A stretch of 64,000 nt of DNA from Quercus robur. Lineage: Eukaryota; Streptophyta; Magnoliopsida; Fagales; Fagaceae. Positions 25,406-37,600 of the stretch are shown one piece after another. The stretch spans positions 6,924,349 to 6,988,348 of the forward strand of contig NC_065537.1 of NCBI RefSeq assembly GCF_932294415.1. Direction: 5' to 3'. Position numbers and translations under genes: made by a program. Every line of letters starts with the position of its first letter. Position 1 is the stretch's first letter. The notes below the pieces were generated by a model. It searched no databases, had not been told where the DNA came from, and saw only the letters and a list, made by a program, of their open reading frames with translations.

Positions 25406-25474
<69 letters not shown>
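25406..25474. repeat. (GA)n microsatellite
   Basis: About 34 uninterrupted GA units in an AT-rich intergenic region between FTSH12 and the proline-rich protein gene. Confidence 0.95.
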
Positions 25475-25478
<4 letters not shown>

Positions 25479-25644
25479 CGACTTTATGACATCCACTCCT
25501 GATGATAGCTCTTTATCCTCACAGACCAAAATACCAATTGGTTTTTGGTATAGGCGGTGGTTGAATCTCATACCTCTTATTCAATGATTAAAACTTTATT
25601 AGTTGAGCTAATTGAAACTTACTAGTATCATAGTTTATAATAAA

Positions 25645-26060
25645 CTAGTTTGTAACTCCATGCATATGCATTGATACACTTAAAGATGTACAATAAGATG
25701 CATAATATAATTCATATATATATAATTTAAATACTGTTGATAGTCATTTTATAATTTAACTCTTTATATATAATTCCTATATATATAATGTAAATTGTCT
25801 ATATTTTATTTATTTATTTATTTATTGTGAAGCACACATTTTTTTATGATTAATTTATTCTAAACTCTTTGGTTTTTGTACTTAATAACTCACTTAGATG
25901 AATATTTATGATGTGGTTCCATATTTGATTTTAAAATTAAGAAATAAAATTATTTAAGAATAAATAATTTAGGACACATGGCGTAAAATTGAAACTCTAG
26001 TTTAGAATTGTAATTCGAGTTTCTCTCGGCTTTACCTATTATTATTATATATATAGATGA
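25645..26060 (-). mobile_element. Short non-autonomous Helitron-like element
   Basis: On the minus strand the 5' end is TC preceded by A (26060/26061). The 3' end is an ATGCATATGCAT hairpin about nine bases before CTAG (25645-25648), and the next base is T. A TC start, a hairpin plus CTRR end and insertion between A and T are the Helitron hallmarks. At 416 bp it can encode nothing. The hairpin is short, so confidence is moderate. Confidence 0.5.
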
Positions 26061-27500
26061 TAGCGGATTGGAAAAATTACACTAAAGTTTAAAGACAAAA
26101 ATAATATGGTGTAAAATAAAATTAAAAAAATAAGAGAGAAAAGAAAAAAAGAAAAAGAAAAAGAAATATTAGTAATAATTTAATGAAAAACAATTTAACA
26201 TACAAAATTTAATTAACAAATGGAGTGCTAGCATTTCTACGCAACTAAGGCCAACATTGTCAAATCAAATAAAACCCCATGGCCATGGTGAGAAAAGAAA
26301 ACCATTATAAGAACCTTTCTCTCAAATTTTTTAATAAACTTTTATGGGTTGTAATTTTTTGCTTATTATAATTGTGTTTGAAAGCTAAGAAAATGTGGGA
26401 AAATAATTAATAAAAAAGATGTTTTTTTTATAGAATTTTTAGAAATGCAATTAAACACTTGAAAATATTTTCTTAAACATTTTCAAAAATGCAACCAAGC
26501 AGGAAAACACTTAAAAATATTTTATTTTCTAAAAACTATTTTCATCTTGGGTCGAAAAATATTATCAAGAGAAACAAACGCAGTCGAGGATATGAATAGG
26601 TTTCCTCCTGCATCAAATGTTTGTATTAATATCCCTGTTAACTCATGAACTGAAAAATAATCTTGGGTGGAGTATGAATTTGAATCCAAGGAGAATAAAA
26701 CTCATAATTCACACCTATAAAGATATATAATGTATTGAGAATTATATAACCATTTTTTTTTTGAATTTAGTGAATAATTTTACATTCATCTCAATTTAAA
26801 TTTTACATTTTAAAAAAAATAATATTATGCATTTTTTAACTATTGATATAACCAAAAATGTTATGAGCCTAGCTCCAAAAATTAAACATTAAAATAGCAT
26901 TGAAGTCATATATTGGTGTGTGGATGTGTTCACGTGTTCGAAATAGCAATGAGTCTAGTATTGTATAAATATCATCCATTCAATGTGTTGCTTCTAATGT
27001 AACTTTTAATCGATTTACTTTTTAAACTTATAATTAGTAGAGTATGGGTTTGTTAAAAATATTGTAAATAAAGATAAAAATTAGCTAAAATAATATAATA
27101 GAGCCCATAAATAATACTAAAAAGTGTAGTGGGCCATAAAAATTCTATCCATTTATATCTATGAATGTACAAGAAAATTACTATTCAATGTCTTTTGTTG
27201 GGCCTTTCAAATTTTTTTTTTGGGCACCAACATTTACAACCTGTTATGTAAATACAGAACTTATTAATTTTGGATACAATCTTTACTAAAGTTAACTTTT
27301 ATTTTATAAAAAGTTAAAAAAACAAACTAATGAATCAGACCATGTGCTGTTAGCAGTAGGATATAATGAAATCTGACCAAATTCAAAGATGGAAGAGAGA
27401 ACAGAGAACAGAGTTCAAAAGACCCAAAAACAGAACTGTTGATTCTTCCTTCTGCAACCCGGAACAACCCAAAAATGGTGTTCAAGTTTTGTAAACCTAC

Positions 27501-27507
27501 TATAAAA
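27501..27507 (+). promoter_or_regulatory. TATA-like box for the proline-rich protein gene
   Basis: TATAAAA lies 65 bases upstream of the ATG at 27566. That would give a very short 5' UTR, so it is only a candidate. Confidence 0.3.
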
Positions 27508-27565
27508 CCAAACAGTATGGAAGTTCATCCTCTCACCACCAACCTCATCCTACATTTCCTCTATC

Positions 27566-27937
27566 ATGGCTGCTGCTGTTTTATTCCTCATTTTGCTTAC
27601 CACCACACCACCGGTTATGGCAATCCCTCAGCTTCCAACACCACCTTTCCCTCCATTTACCACAGTCAGTTCATCACCACCACCATCACTACCTCCACTC
27701 CCACCATTCCTCTCATTCAGTTCATCACCACCACCACCACCACCACCACCTTCCCGACCTGTGATTTATGTGAGCTTGGGAATTTTGACCCTCACAGCCA
27801 GTGTCATACTCCTTTTAGTCTTTGCTCACTGCACAAAGGGGAAGGACAGAGAGGAAAAGCAAGACGACACTGAGAGTAAGAGTGGGAGTGAGAGTGAGAG
27901 TGAGGGTGAGAGTGAGTCAGAGGAAGAGAGACAGTAG
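27566..27937 (+). CDS. Small proline-rich single-pass membrane protein
   Basis: A 123-codon intronless frame. Residues 1-19 form a hydrophobic signal peptide ending in VMA. Residues 20-66 are Pro/Ser-rich with a run of eight prolines, like short hydroxyproline-rich cell-wall proteins. Residues 67-90 are a strongly hydrophobic membrane span. The tail from about residue 91 begins with basic residues (CTKGKDREEK) and ends in a Ser-Glu repeat rich in acidic charge. This is the order expected for a type I plasma-membrane protein with an extracellular proline-rich part and a short cytosolic tail. I recognise no named family. The ordered features make chance unlikely, but expression is unproven. A longer overlapping frame starting at 27439 is a shadow. 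Confidence 0.6.
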   Translation: MAAAVLFLILLTTTPPVMAIPQLPTPPFPPFTTVSSSPPPSLPPLPPFLSFSSSPPPPPPPPSRPVIYVSLGILTLTASVILLLVFAHCTKGKDREEKQDDTESKSGSESESEGESESEEERQ

Positions 27938-28972
27938 GTAATATTAATTTTAACATTAATAGTTTTTAATTCAGTTACCTTGATTTGGTTCATTTTGGGT
28001 GATTGTGTAGAATTTTGATTATGAGTTTTTATTACCTTTTATTAGTGTTCTCCTGATTAATCTGTCTTAGTTTATTACTTCATTATATGTCAGGTTGTAA
28101 GAAACTTTTTTCAACAAGAAAAAAAAAATCAGGCCTAAGCAAATTTGATGTTAATTCTTTCAAGAAAAAGAAAAGGACTTTGGATGGTTCATGACATGCT
28201 AAAGGGTTTGTGTCACTGATGTGGTTTGTTTAAACAGCACAAGTGATTTTAGTGCTGGGTTTGTAAATAGGCTGAATGCCTTGTAAATTTTGAAAGGAAT
28301 GGAAGCAACAACAATGATTGTATTCAATTTGTTATGAATGTTGTGCACCATTTTATAATCCTAGCCGTGTCTTGCTTTAAATGGCACAATTCATCTGGAT
28401 GTGGTGGTGATTTGACCATTGCTTATGATTCTTGAGGTTTTGTTTATATGGGTTTAAGTTTTGCGGTTATGTGGTTGAGAGAGAGACAGAGGAACCGTGA
28501 GATTCAGAGGTATAACCCCGTTTGTGTTTGCTTCTTATTTAGAAGTTTAATATGAACAAACTTTCATTTTCCAACATGAATATCCTAGTTAGCCAAAGAG
28601 TCTGTAACAGAAAATGGTATGGTTATTGAGGTCAGACCATTATAATATCTCACTTGGAGTTGGAGAGTGCACTTTGGTACCAAGCAAGTATACACTTTTA
28701 ACAAAATTGATTGAAATTGACAATCTTCTGAATTTTTTCCAACTTTTTTCTATCAAATCGATCAGGAGCCTCCTGATTGTAATAGAATCTGAAATTTTAA
28801 TGCTCTATATTCTTGTGGGGGAGGGGGGTAGGGGCACCTTATTCTTGTGATTTTAACTTTTCAATCAAATTCCATTATGTCCAAGTGCTCCTAAAACATA
28901 GGTAGATCTTTTCATTCAGATAGTTGTAAATTTACATTTATAATGATAGTATTTGGACTTTCTTTTGGTCAG
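27938..28972. other. Intergenic/3' flank, nothing recognised
   Basis: AT-rich and T-rich sequence downstream of the proline-rich gene. It may hold its 3' UTR (to about 28350) and the intron in front of the exon-like piece at 28973. A (GGG)n-rich spot occurs at 28815-28835. Confidence 0.4.
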
Positions 28973-29104
28973 GATTTGGAGCAACCATAGGAGCTGGGGT
29001 ATCTACTCTTGTTGGAACTGTTGCTAAAGAACACTCCGGACTTGCTCTTACTATTTCATTCCCAATTGCTAGAATAGCTGCTGCACTCAGCATTTTAGAG
29101 TAAA
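28973..29104 (+). pseudogene. Orphan terminal-exon-like segment, hydrophobic
   Basis: After a T-rich tract ending in CAG (28972), 43 codons stay open to a TAA at 29102-29104. They encode a Gly/Ala/Ile-rich, membrane-like peptide beginning GFGATIGAGVSTLVG. A polypyrimidine-AG border and an in-phase stop suggest a last exon. Joining it to the proline-rich gene at 27566 with any nearby GT donor does not preserve this frame. I do not recognise the family, and it may be a fragment of a lost gene. Confidence 0.3.
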
Positions 29105-29421
29105 TGAGCAATTTCTTCAGTTATCTTTATGGTTGTATAGTTGTAGGGGTCTGTTCATCTGAAATGGCTTGTCGGCTGTCGCATAACTGATAATTGCTTT
29201 GACTCTTTGTGGTGTTGTTCTTTCATTAATAAGATTTATTGAATTACCAACCAAAAAAAAAAAAAAAAAAAAAAAGGATCTTATCAAATGGTACAAAAAT
29301 TCCAAATAGTCATACATCATACATGACTATCTTTTATCTTCAGTTTTGAAGATCAATTGAACAGTTCCAGCTAGAGAACAATGTTAAGGATACAACTATA
29401 CCACCTATAGTTTTATGTTCA

Positions 29422-29737
29422 GGGCCTGTTTGGGTAAGGAATTTCCGTCACTCAATTTCCATCACTCATCACTCATCACTCATCACTCATAACTCATCAC
29501 TCATCACTCATCACTCATCACTCATTTTTTAACACTCGTTTGGCAACATCATTTTTATTTTCATCACTCAATTTTTTCACACTATTCATGGGTCCCACAC
29601 CTGTCAGCCAGTACAGTAGTTTTTTTTTTTATTTTATTTTATTTTATTAATACCCAACTCACCGAAGCTTAACAAAAAAAAAAAAAAAAAAAAAAACAAA
29701 CAAACCAACCGAACAGCCAACCCAGGAAAAGAAAAAG

Positions 29738-29773
<36 letters not shown>

Positions 29774-29833
29774 CCAACCCACAAAACAAAAAAAAAAAGG
29801 AAAAAAAAAAAACCTGAACGGCCAACCCAGGAA

Positions 29834-29865
<32 letters not shown>

Positions 29866-30407
29866 AAAAAAAAAAGAACAACGCCAACCCAGAAAAGAAA
29901 AAAAAAAAAAAAAAAAAAAACCTGAACGGCCAACCCAGGAAAAGAAAAAGAAAAAGAAAAAAAAAAAAAAAAAAAAAAAAGAACAACGCCAACCCAGAAA
30001 AGAAAAAAAAAAAGGAAAAAAAAAAAAAAAAAAAAAACCTGAACGGCCAACCCAGGAAAAGAAAAAGAAAAAGAAAAAAAAAAACAGCCAACGCCAACCC
30101 AGAAAAGAAAAAAAAAAAAAAAAAGTCAAAAGGTGGTCAAAAGTTGCGGCTGTGGGTCCCTCATATGTGTTTATTTACGGAAATGCCATTGAGTTATGAG
30201 TTATGGAAACTGAAAACAACAAAGGCTGTTTTCAGTTTCCATAACTCATAACTCAAAAATCAGAGAATTGAGTTATGGAAACAGAGTTATGGAAACAGAG
30301 TTATCGTTTGGCCAAACAACCTTTTTACTATGGGTCCCACCATTTTTGAGTTATGAGTTATGGAAACTGAGAATTGAGTTGTGGAAATTGGTTAACCAAA
30401 CAGCCTC
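29422..30407. mobile_element. MITE-like element with an internal A-rich tandem array
   Basis: The left end GGCCTGTTTGGGTAAGGAA and the right end (inverted) GAGGCTGTTTGGTTAACCAA are similar, and subterminal TCACTCA/CATAACTC blocks also mirror each other. Inside, about 29690-30125, near-identical units alternate long A runs with GAAAAAG repeats and a conserved CCAACCCAG/CGGCCAACCCAGG spacer. It has no coding capacity: apparent long minus-strand frames here are poly-Phe artefacts of the A runs. The target duplication is unclear (TCAG is possible). Confidence 0.6.
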
Positions 30408-30599
30408 TCAGTCACTGAACTAACAGTAGATTAGACAAATACATGATTGGTTAGTTGATTATTTTCAGTTTTTTTACATGCAAAAGGCACATCCTTGTTG
30501 CTAGAGGTAAGCAACATATTTGCTGTTGATATCCATCAATAAGAATTAAGAAGGCAGCACATGGTTTTGTTCCAAGTCTCATGTTCCAAATATCATCTA

Positions 30600-30830
30600 G
30601 AATCACCTACTCAAGCACTTGTTCTTGTGCTGAACTCGACCAAGTCTCTCAGTGACCTGTTCATCTCTCAACCCTCGAATTTCTTCCTTCTGCTTATTAG
30701 ATGATGAGAGAAGACTAATTAGAAATTCTTCCCAAACGTATCTTTTTTGACATTGTTACTAGACATATACTCAAGTGGGGCACTTCAAATGATCCTTGAC
30801 GCTTGCCGCTGGTGATCATAAAACATCTTA
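30600..30830 (-). pseudogene. NBS-LRR disease-resistance gene relic (NB-ARC part)
   Basis: The minus strand reads through the region after the P-loop of a CC-NBS-LRR protein: KMFYDHQ, then a VWEEFLISLLSSSNK-like block and GRVQHKNKCLSR, which matches the stretch between kinase 1a and kinase 2. It contains several stops and frameshifts and has no P-loop or kinase 2, so it is a dead fragment. A second, P-loop-containing relic with the same KMFYDHQ block lies at 55762-55860. Confidence 0.7.
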
Positions 30831-31426
30831 ATTATTGAATTAAAGTACAAATGAATGGAGATTTAAATAAAATTGATAAACATCAGTAATAGATTAAAAA
30901 GAAAAATAAAAAGAAAAAAGTGAAGAACAAAAAAGGTGATTACAATTATTAAGATTTTGTGTAAATCCTAAAAATTGATAATGTATTAGAGTTTAAGTTG
31001 ATAATAACAATTAAACTTCTATTTTATCCAAAACATTGATAACAATTATTAAGATTTTGTGCACATTAAAAAAATTGATAAAGTATTAGAGTTTAAGGGT
31101 TTTTTTTTTTTTTGAGGAAATATTAGAGTTTAAGTTGATAATAACAATTAAGTTTCTATATTATCCTTTTTTTTTTTTTTTTTGCAATTTGGGGCAATCA
31201 TTTGGCATAACCATGGCTTTTAGCCCCAACTTTTATTATATCTATACTATTTATAAGAGGATTCCCTTTTTTCAACTGGATTTTTATGTGGTTCAAAAAT
31301 ACTCTTACTAATGAAGGGTAACTTCATGTAGAAATAGGGTCATAAATGTCAAATAACAAATTTCATTTTGAATTCAAAAAGAGAATTTTTAAAATTTAGG
31401 ATTTTTTTTTTCTTTATGTTCAGAGG

Positions 31427-33140
31427 CTAGTATATATATATGCCCGTGCGATGTACGGCTTAATCAAAATTCATATGTAAATAGTTTTTTTATTCATTTA
31501 CTTAAAATTAGATAATAGAATAGATAATAAAAATATTTAAATATTTTACTTTTAAGTTATATAATAAATTCATATTGTGTGAAACTAAGGTATTATGAAA
31601 TACATATATATATATATATATAATAAGTAATAACTTATTAAAAGAGTGCAATAAATATGTTTATTTTCAGAATGCATAAGATGGTTTATTCTTTTTTTTT
31701 TTTTGGTATATTATTTTTTGTCAATATCATGAAACAAAATTTATATGCTTTTCTTCAAACTTGCGTGGATTTGAATTTGTCATTTACTTTTCTACAAAAT
31801 TTATCATTATTTTATATATATATATATATATTAGTTTTTTTTTTGGGTTACTTTATCCTAAATTTTTTTTAACTTAAATTAGATTTTTTTAATCAAGTTT
31901 ACGTTAATGTTAATACATATTAGCTATCATTTGATACTTTATCCACACACAAAAAAAACAACAATTAACACTTAAATTAGGCTAAAAGTAAAATTGTTAC
32001 TTTATAAAAAAATTGATACAATACTTATTGTTACTTTATTTGAATAAGTCGATAAGAACAAATAAAATAAGAGTCTTACTTAAACTTAAACATATTTGTT
32101 AAATGGATTAGATGAAGAATTTGGATTATAGTGAAATTAAGATTGAATAAGAATTAGATGGATTAGATAAATAATTTGTATTGTAATCAAATTAAAATTT
32201 TTATCAACTTAGAAATTGTAGGAGAAGAAAAATTATATATATATATATATATATTTAAAATCTAAATTTGTCATTATTTAAAATATATAAGTTTTTTTTT
32301 TTTGGGTTACTTTATCCTAATTTTTTTTTTGTTTTGACCTAAATTAGATTTTTTTAATTAAGTTTACAATAATGTTAATACATATTAGCTATCATTTGAT
32401 ACTTTATCCACACACAAAAAAAACAACAATTAACGTTTAAATTAGGCTAAAAGTAAAATTGTTACTTTATAAAAAAAAAAAAAAATTTGATACAATACTT
32501 ATTGTTACTTTTTCCAAATAAGTCAATAAGAACAAATAGAATAAGAGTTTTACTTAAACTTAAACTTATTTGTTAAATGGATTAGATGAAGAATTTGGAT
32601 TGTAATCAAATTAGGATTGAATAAGAATTAGATGGATTAGATGAAGAATTTGGATTGTAATCAAATTAAAATTTTTATCAACTTAGAAATTATAGGAGAA
32701 GAAAAATTATATATATTTTAAAAAAATCTAAAAAATTTTATGCAATTAAAGATGCATTAGAGCATGTAGTGTAGTAATTAAAAAAAAAAAGTTGTTGCCT
32801 TTTTTTATAATACACTACACATAAAAAATAAGGATTAGATGAAGAATTTGGATTGTAATCAAATTAAGATTAAATAAGGATTAGATGGATTATATGAAGA
32901 ATTTGGATTGTAATCAAATTAAGATTTTTATCAACTTAGAGATTATAAGAGAAGAAAAATTATATATAATTTTTAAATCTAAAAATCTAAATAAAATTTT
33001 GCAATTTGGTCAAGTCATTTGGCACAACCACAATTTTTAAATCTAAAAATCTAAAAAAAAAAATTGTAATATGGTGAAGCCACTTGGCGCAACAATGGCG
33101 ATTAAACCCAACTTTTATTATATAGTATATGATATGATAT
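31427..33140 (-). mobile_element. AT-rich Helitron-like repeat with internal duplication
   Basis: On the minus strand it opens near 33130 with a TATAATAAAAGTTGGGTTTA-type start followed by a GCCAAGTGGCTTCACC block. It ends with a CCGTACATCGCACGG hairpin (about 31440-31456) followed by an AT stretch and CTAG (31427-31430). The interior has no gene and contains two direct copies of a roughly 400-bp unit (about 31840-32240 and 32290-32700), plus a third partial one (32830-32960). The base after CTAG is C, not T, so the Helitron assignment is tentative. Confidence 0.5.
31840..32960. repeat. Direct repeats of a ~400-bp AT-rich unit
   Basis: The segment containing TTAGCTATCATTTGATACTTT and AGATGGATTAGATGAAGAATT-like words occurs at about 31840-32240 and again at 32290-32700, with the second half once more at 32830-32960. 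Copies differ by scattered substitutions and length changes in T and TA runs. Confidence 0.85.
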
Positions 33141-33144
33141 GATA

Positions 33145-33175
<31 letters not shown>

Positions 33176-33250
33176 TTTGAGATTTCTCCCTCCCTTAGGC
33201 ACCTAAGGGCTTGCTTTTCTCTTTTTTGGCTCTACTCTTTACATCTGGAC

Positions 33251-33829
33251 ATGGTTGAGGATGTGATCAATGGGTTGGAGAATATGAGATTGATGACGGA
33301 GGAGGAAGAAGTGATTACAATATTGGATGAAGGTCGGAAGGAGGAAATTGAGGGATGTGCCTTGAGTCTGATTGGTAAGTTCCTTACTTGCAAGCCATTC
33401 AATAAGCGTGCAGCCCATAACACGTTGAGACGAGCTTGGGGCTTGGAGAAGGATATACAGATTGTGGAAGTGGGATCCAATCTTTTCCAGTTTAAGTTTA
33501 GTAGAGAATTTGATTTGGATAGAGTTCTCAGAGGGGGTCCTTGGTCGTTTGACAATCAAGTGCTTTTGCTTCGTAGATGGCACAAGGGTATGACGGCGAC
33601 AAATGTCAAGTTTGAATCAGTGACTCTTTGGGTTCAGATCTGGGGGGCACCTTTTGATATGTCATCACCTAAGGTTGCGTCTGAGATTGGGCGTCGTTTG
33701 GGGGAAGTGGTGGATGTAGAAAAGAGAAGGAGTTTGGAGTCTCAGAACTTGTTTATGCGGGTCAAGGTGGCACTTCCATTATCTAAACCACTGCGACGGG
33801 GAGGTTTCATTGGAGGATCAGATGGGTAA
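33251..33829 (+). pseudogene. LINE ORF1, DUF4283-type RNA-binding protein
   Basis: 192 codons with the DUF4283 pattern of plant LINE ORF1 (an LIGKFLTCKPFN block, GGPWSFDNQ, and VWVQIWGAP-like), then a frameshift. A zinc knuckle follows in another frame at about 33845-33910, reading FCHYYGLLGHDLKHC, where the second cysteine of the CCHC motif is replaced by tyrosine. The protein would coat LINE RNA. The remainder to about 34510 is broken into short frames. Confidence 0.8.
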
Positions 33830-34620
33830 AGGAGTTGGGTGGATTACAGATACGAACGTCTTCCATTATTCTGCCATTACTATGGTCTATTGGGTCATGA
33901 TCTCAAACACTGCGTTGAATACTTTGCATGTTGTAGGAATGGGGAAGAGGTTGCCTGTTAGTACGGAGAGTGGCTAAAGCCCACAGGTGGTCGCTCTCGC
34001 TCACCACCGAGAAAGGGTTCAACCACGACTTTGCAACAACCAAACGTTGAGCAGGTGGTCATAGAAGGGACTGATACACACAGTGGGCTGTTCAGTTCAA
34101 AGATGACGGCAGAGGGGAACGTATCCATAAAGGAAAACCCTAATGTGGAGGAAAGTCATGCATTAGGAAATAACGCAAGTCCAGGAACATCTACGGACTG
34201 TATGGTGCGCGTTACAGAGAGTGAAGGATCAGTTACAGATTGCATGGGTCTAATTAAATCGATGAATAACACATAGGATTGAAATTTAAATAGGGTTAAC
34301 GAATCACATGACGTGGCTATGCACCATATGGATGTGATAAAGCCATTACCTGATGGAGGTAACGTGGGAAATAAAGAGCAGGTTGGGCCTCAGGTTTTAA
34401 AAACAAAACACACTTGGACAAGGGTGACACGGATGAAGGTTGGGCCGAGAACAGAAGTAAAGGAAACAAGCCCAATAAAGTTAAGGAAGAGAGGGATGGA
34501 GGAAGACCATTTTGAGTAGGATACAGAGGCTGTAAAGAAGGGAGGGAAATGTGGGAAATTCCAAGAAGAGACTTTGAAGATTGAAGCGGCGGGGGAACAA
34601 GAGCACCTTTGTCGAGCACA

Positions 34621-37600
34621 ATGAGGCTCCTAAGCTGGAACTGCCAAGGGCTTGGGGAACTCTTGGGTAGTTCGCAGCCTTCATAAGTTGGTGAAGGATC
34701 AAGCTCCCACAGCTAGGGATGGCAATTTTACCCCGCCCCACCCCGCATGGGTTTTCCTCGCCCTGCAAAGGTGGTGGGGCAGGGATGGGGCAATATTTTG
34801 TCCCCGCACCTCGGGGCGGGGGGTTTAGTATTTTTATCCCCACCCCGCACTAATAAGGACTATAATTGTAAATTTAGTAAACCCTAAATCACTAATATTT
34901 AAAGTGAAACACAAGATATTAGATAAAATATTTTTTTATTCTAAACCAACTGTTATTGCCGCTGACCCTTCTCCCTTCTCTATAGCCTATACACATTTTT
35001 CAATTTTAAGCCAAACTCCACTCCAAGTCTCCAAGTCCAAGATGTTGATTTTTACTTTTTAGGTTCATCTCATTCCTTTTGTTTTAGTCTTTTTTAAATA
35101 TATATTTTTTTTTTTCCAGTTTGAATTTTGGTTCTTTTTTTCTATCTAAAATTAGTATTTTTGTTTGTAGCTATTAAAGGAGCATAGTTGAAAGGAAAAA
35201 AAAGGCTGGTCACTTATCCTTGATGGTTTTGTTCATGCAAAGACAATGTTTATTTTGTTATAAGAAATTTTGAATTATGTTGTTACATATTAGACTATTT
35301 AAGTACTTGGTTTATTTAAATGCTTGGATTTTAAAACATTTTGTTTTGTTGTGATTTATATTATTGTAGCAAAAAATTTATTTATATATATAAAATTGTA
35401 AAAAAGGCGGGGCGGGGCAGGTCCCCAAGGGGCCCCAAGGGGCGGGGATGGGGCAAGGTAGTATGTCCCACACCCTGGGGCGGGGCAGGGACGAGGAAGG
35501 GCAACAACCATGTGGGGCGGGGACGAAGATCCCATCCTCCGGCCCCACCCCGCCCTGCCCCATTGCCATCCCTACCCACAACGTGTTTTTTGATGGAAAC
35601 ACGCCTAGATAGAAAAGGTTTTGAGTATCATTGTAGAGAATTACCTTTTATGAACAAGTTCATAGTAAAGAAGCCAAATGGGGGCGGTGGCTTGGCTCTC
35701 ATTTGGAAGGCAAAAGTACAGTTGGATGCTATAAATTTTACCGAACACCATATTCTTGCAAGGGTGGTGGAAGATATGGATTTGCATGGATGTTGACTTG
35801 CTTTTATGGATGGCTTGAAGCAAGCCAAAAACACAAATTGTGGGCCCTCCTTAATCATCTCCGCTCCTTTGTTGACTGCCCTTGGTGTTGCATAGGAGAT
35901 TTTAATGCTATTATTAGCTCTACTGAAAAACAAAGCCGCTTCCTGCCGCCTTTCAAAAAAATGGATGAATTTTGTGCTGCTTTGGATGGGTGTAATTTGG
36001 CTGATTTGGGTTTTGTAGGATACCTTTACACGTGGAATAACAAATGGCTAGAGATAGATAATACAAAGGAAAGACTAGACAGGGTTGTGGCTGACATGGG
36101 TTGGAGGAATAAGTTCCAGGGGAGTGTGGTTACTCATCTGTTCGTGCATGCATCTGATCACCGACCCATCATCTTGCATGCACGGACTGCTTTAAGGTGC
36201 CGTGGTAAAAGCACTAGATCATTTAGATTTGAAGAAGCCTGGTTGGTGAGGGACGATTGTGAACATGTAATTCAGGAGGCATGGAGCTATTCGGGCGATA
36301 ATGTGGAATCGGGTTTGAGAAGGGTTAGGGAGAAAATAAGCAAATGTGGTTCTAAATTGCAAGCTTGAGGGGCTTCTCATACTCATCCGGATGAGGCAGA
36401 AATTAAGAGAGTACAAAAAAGGGTGGAGGATCTTGGCATGGTGGATCATACTGTGGAGAATAAGGTTAAGATTTTGGCAACTAGTAGGACTCTTGATGAC
36501 TTGCTTTTAAAACAGGAGATATATTGGAAACAAAGATCTAGGGTATCTTGGTTGAAGCATGGAGATAGCAACACCAAATATTTCCACTCCAAAGCCTCAC
36601 AAAGGCGGAGGAGAAATTTTATTTATGGGATTAAAGACCAAAATAATGGTTGGGTGGATGAGCCTGAGGAGATTGCAGGGGTGGCTATTGAGTACTTTAA
36701 GAGTATTTTTAGTTTGGGGACATGTCGAAGATTGGAGGAATGTCTAAGTGCAGTGCAGTAAAAGGTGACCATAGACATGCAGAATATTTTGTCCAGTGAT
36801 TATAGTGTGAAGGAAGTTCAAGTAGTGTTGTTCCAAATGGGATCAATGAAGGCTCCTGGATCCGATGGTATGAATGCTCTCTTTTACCAAAAATATTGGC
36901 ATATTGCAGGGAATGATGTGACTGCTGTTGTGCTTGATTTCTTAATTCTGGTACTATGTTGCCTGAAATTAATTATACTTATATTGTGCTTATTCCAAAG
37001 GTCAATTCCCCTGAAAAAATGTATGATTTCAGACCTATTAGCCTATGTAATGTTATTTATAAAATTATCTCAAAAGTATTGGCTAACAGATTGAAACAGA
37101 TTCTTCCTCAGCTGATAGCTCCTTCCTAGAGTGCTTTTGTTCCAGGCAGATTGATAATTGATAATGTACTTGTTGCATATGAGACATTGCACACCATGCA
37201 TTGCAGGAGAAAGGGTAGGAAGGGTTCTTTAGCAATGAAACTGGACATATGCAAAGCATATGATCATGTGGAATGGGAATTTTTGAAAGGTATAATGGTC
37301 AAGTTGGGGTTTCTTGATTTGTGGATTGAGAAGGTGATGTGTTGTGTCTTTACACCCTCATTCTCAGTTTGTATCAATGGCAAAGCATATAGGACTATTT
37401 TGCCAACTAGAGGACTTCGTCAAGGGGACCCTTTGTCACTCTATCTCTTCTTGTTGTGTGCAGAAGGGTTTTCAGCTTTGCTATCTAAATTTGAAGAAGA
37501 GGGTAGGCTTAAGGGGGTGGCGGCGGCGTGTAGAAATGCTCCCCGCATATCCCATCTCCTATCTCCTTTTTGCAGATGACTCTTTGCTCTTTTGTCAAGT

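Larger units (their letters stand above)
24961..27480. other. Intergenic, AT-rich repeats
   Basis: No gene recognised apart from the (GA)n tract and the Helitron-like element listed separately. The stretch 26230-27180 is AT-rich single-copy-looking sequence without open frames of note. Confidence 0.5.

Noticed and set aside
27439-27873. 144-codon Thr/Pro-rich frame
   Set aside because: It is a shadow of the proline-rich gene in another frame, lacking a signal peptide or membrane span.
29634-30129. Three long overlapping minus-strand frames of poly-Phe with GWRC/GWPF units
   Set aside because: They are translations of A runs in a non-coding MITE array, in all frames, with no start context.
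33232-33583. Two minus-strand frames over LINE ORF1
   Set aside because: Antisense shadows of the DUF4283 coding region.
35341-35602. Gly/Arg/Pro-rich frames on both strands in the hAT element
   Set aside because: They arise from GGGGCGGGG-type repeats and continue artificially into the LINE. No protein family.
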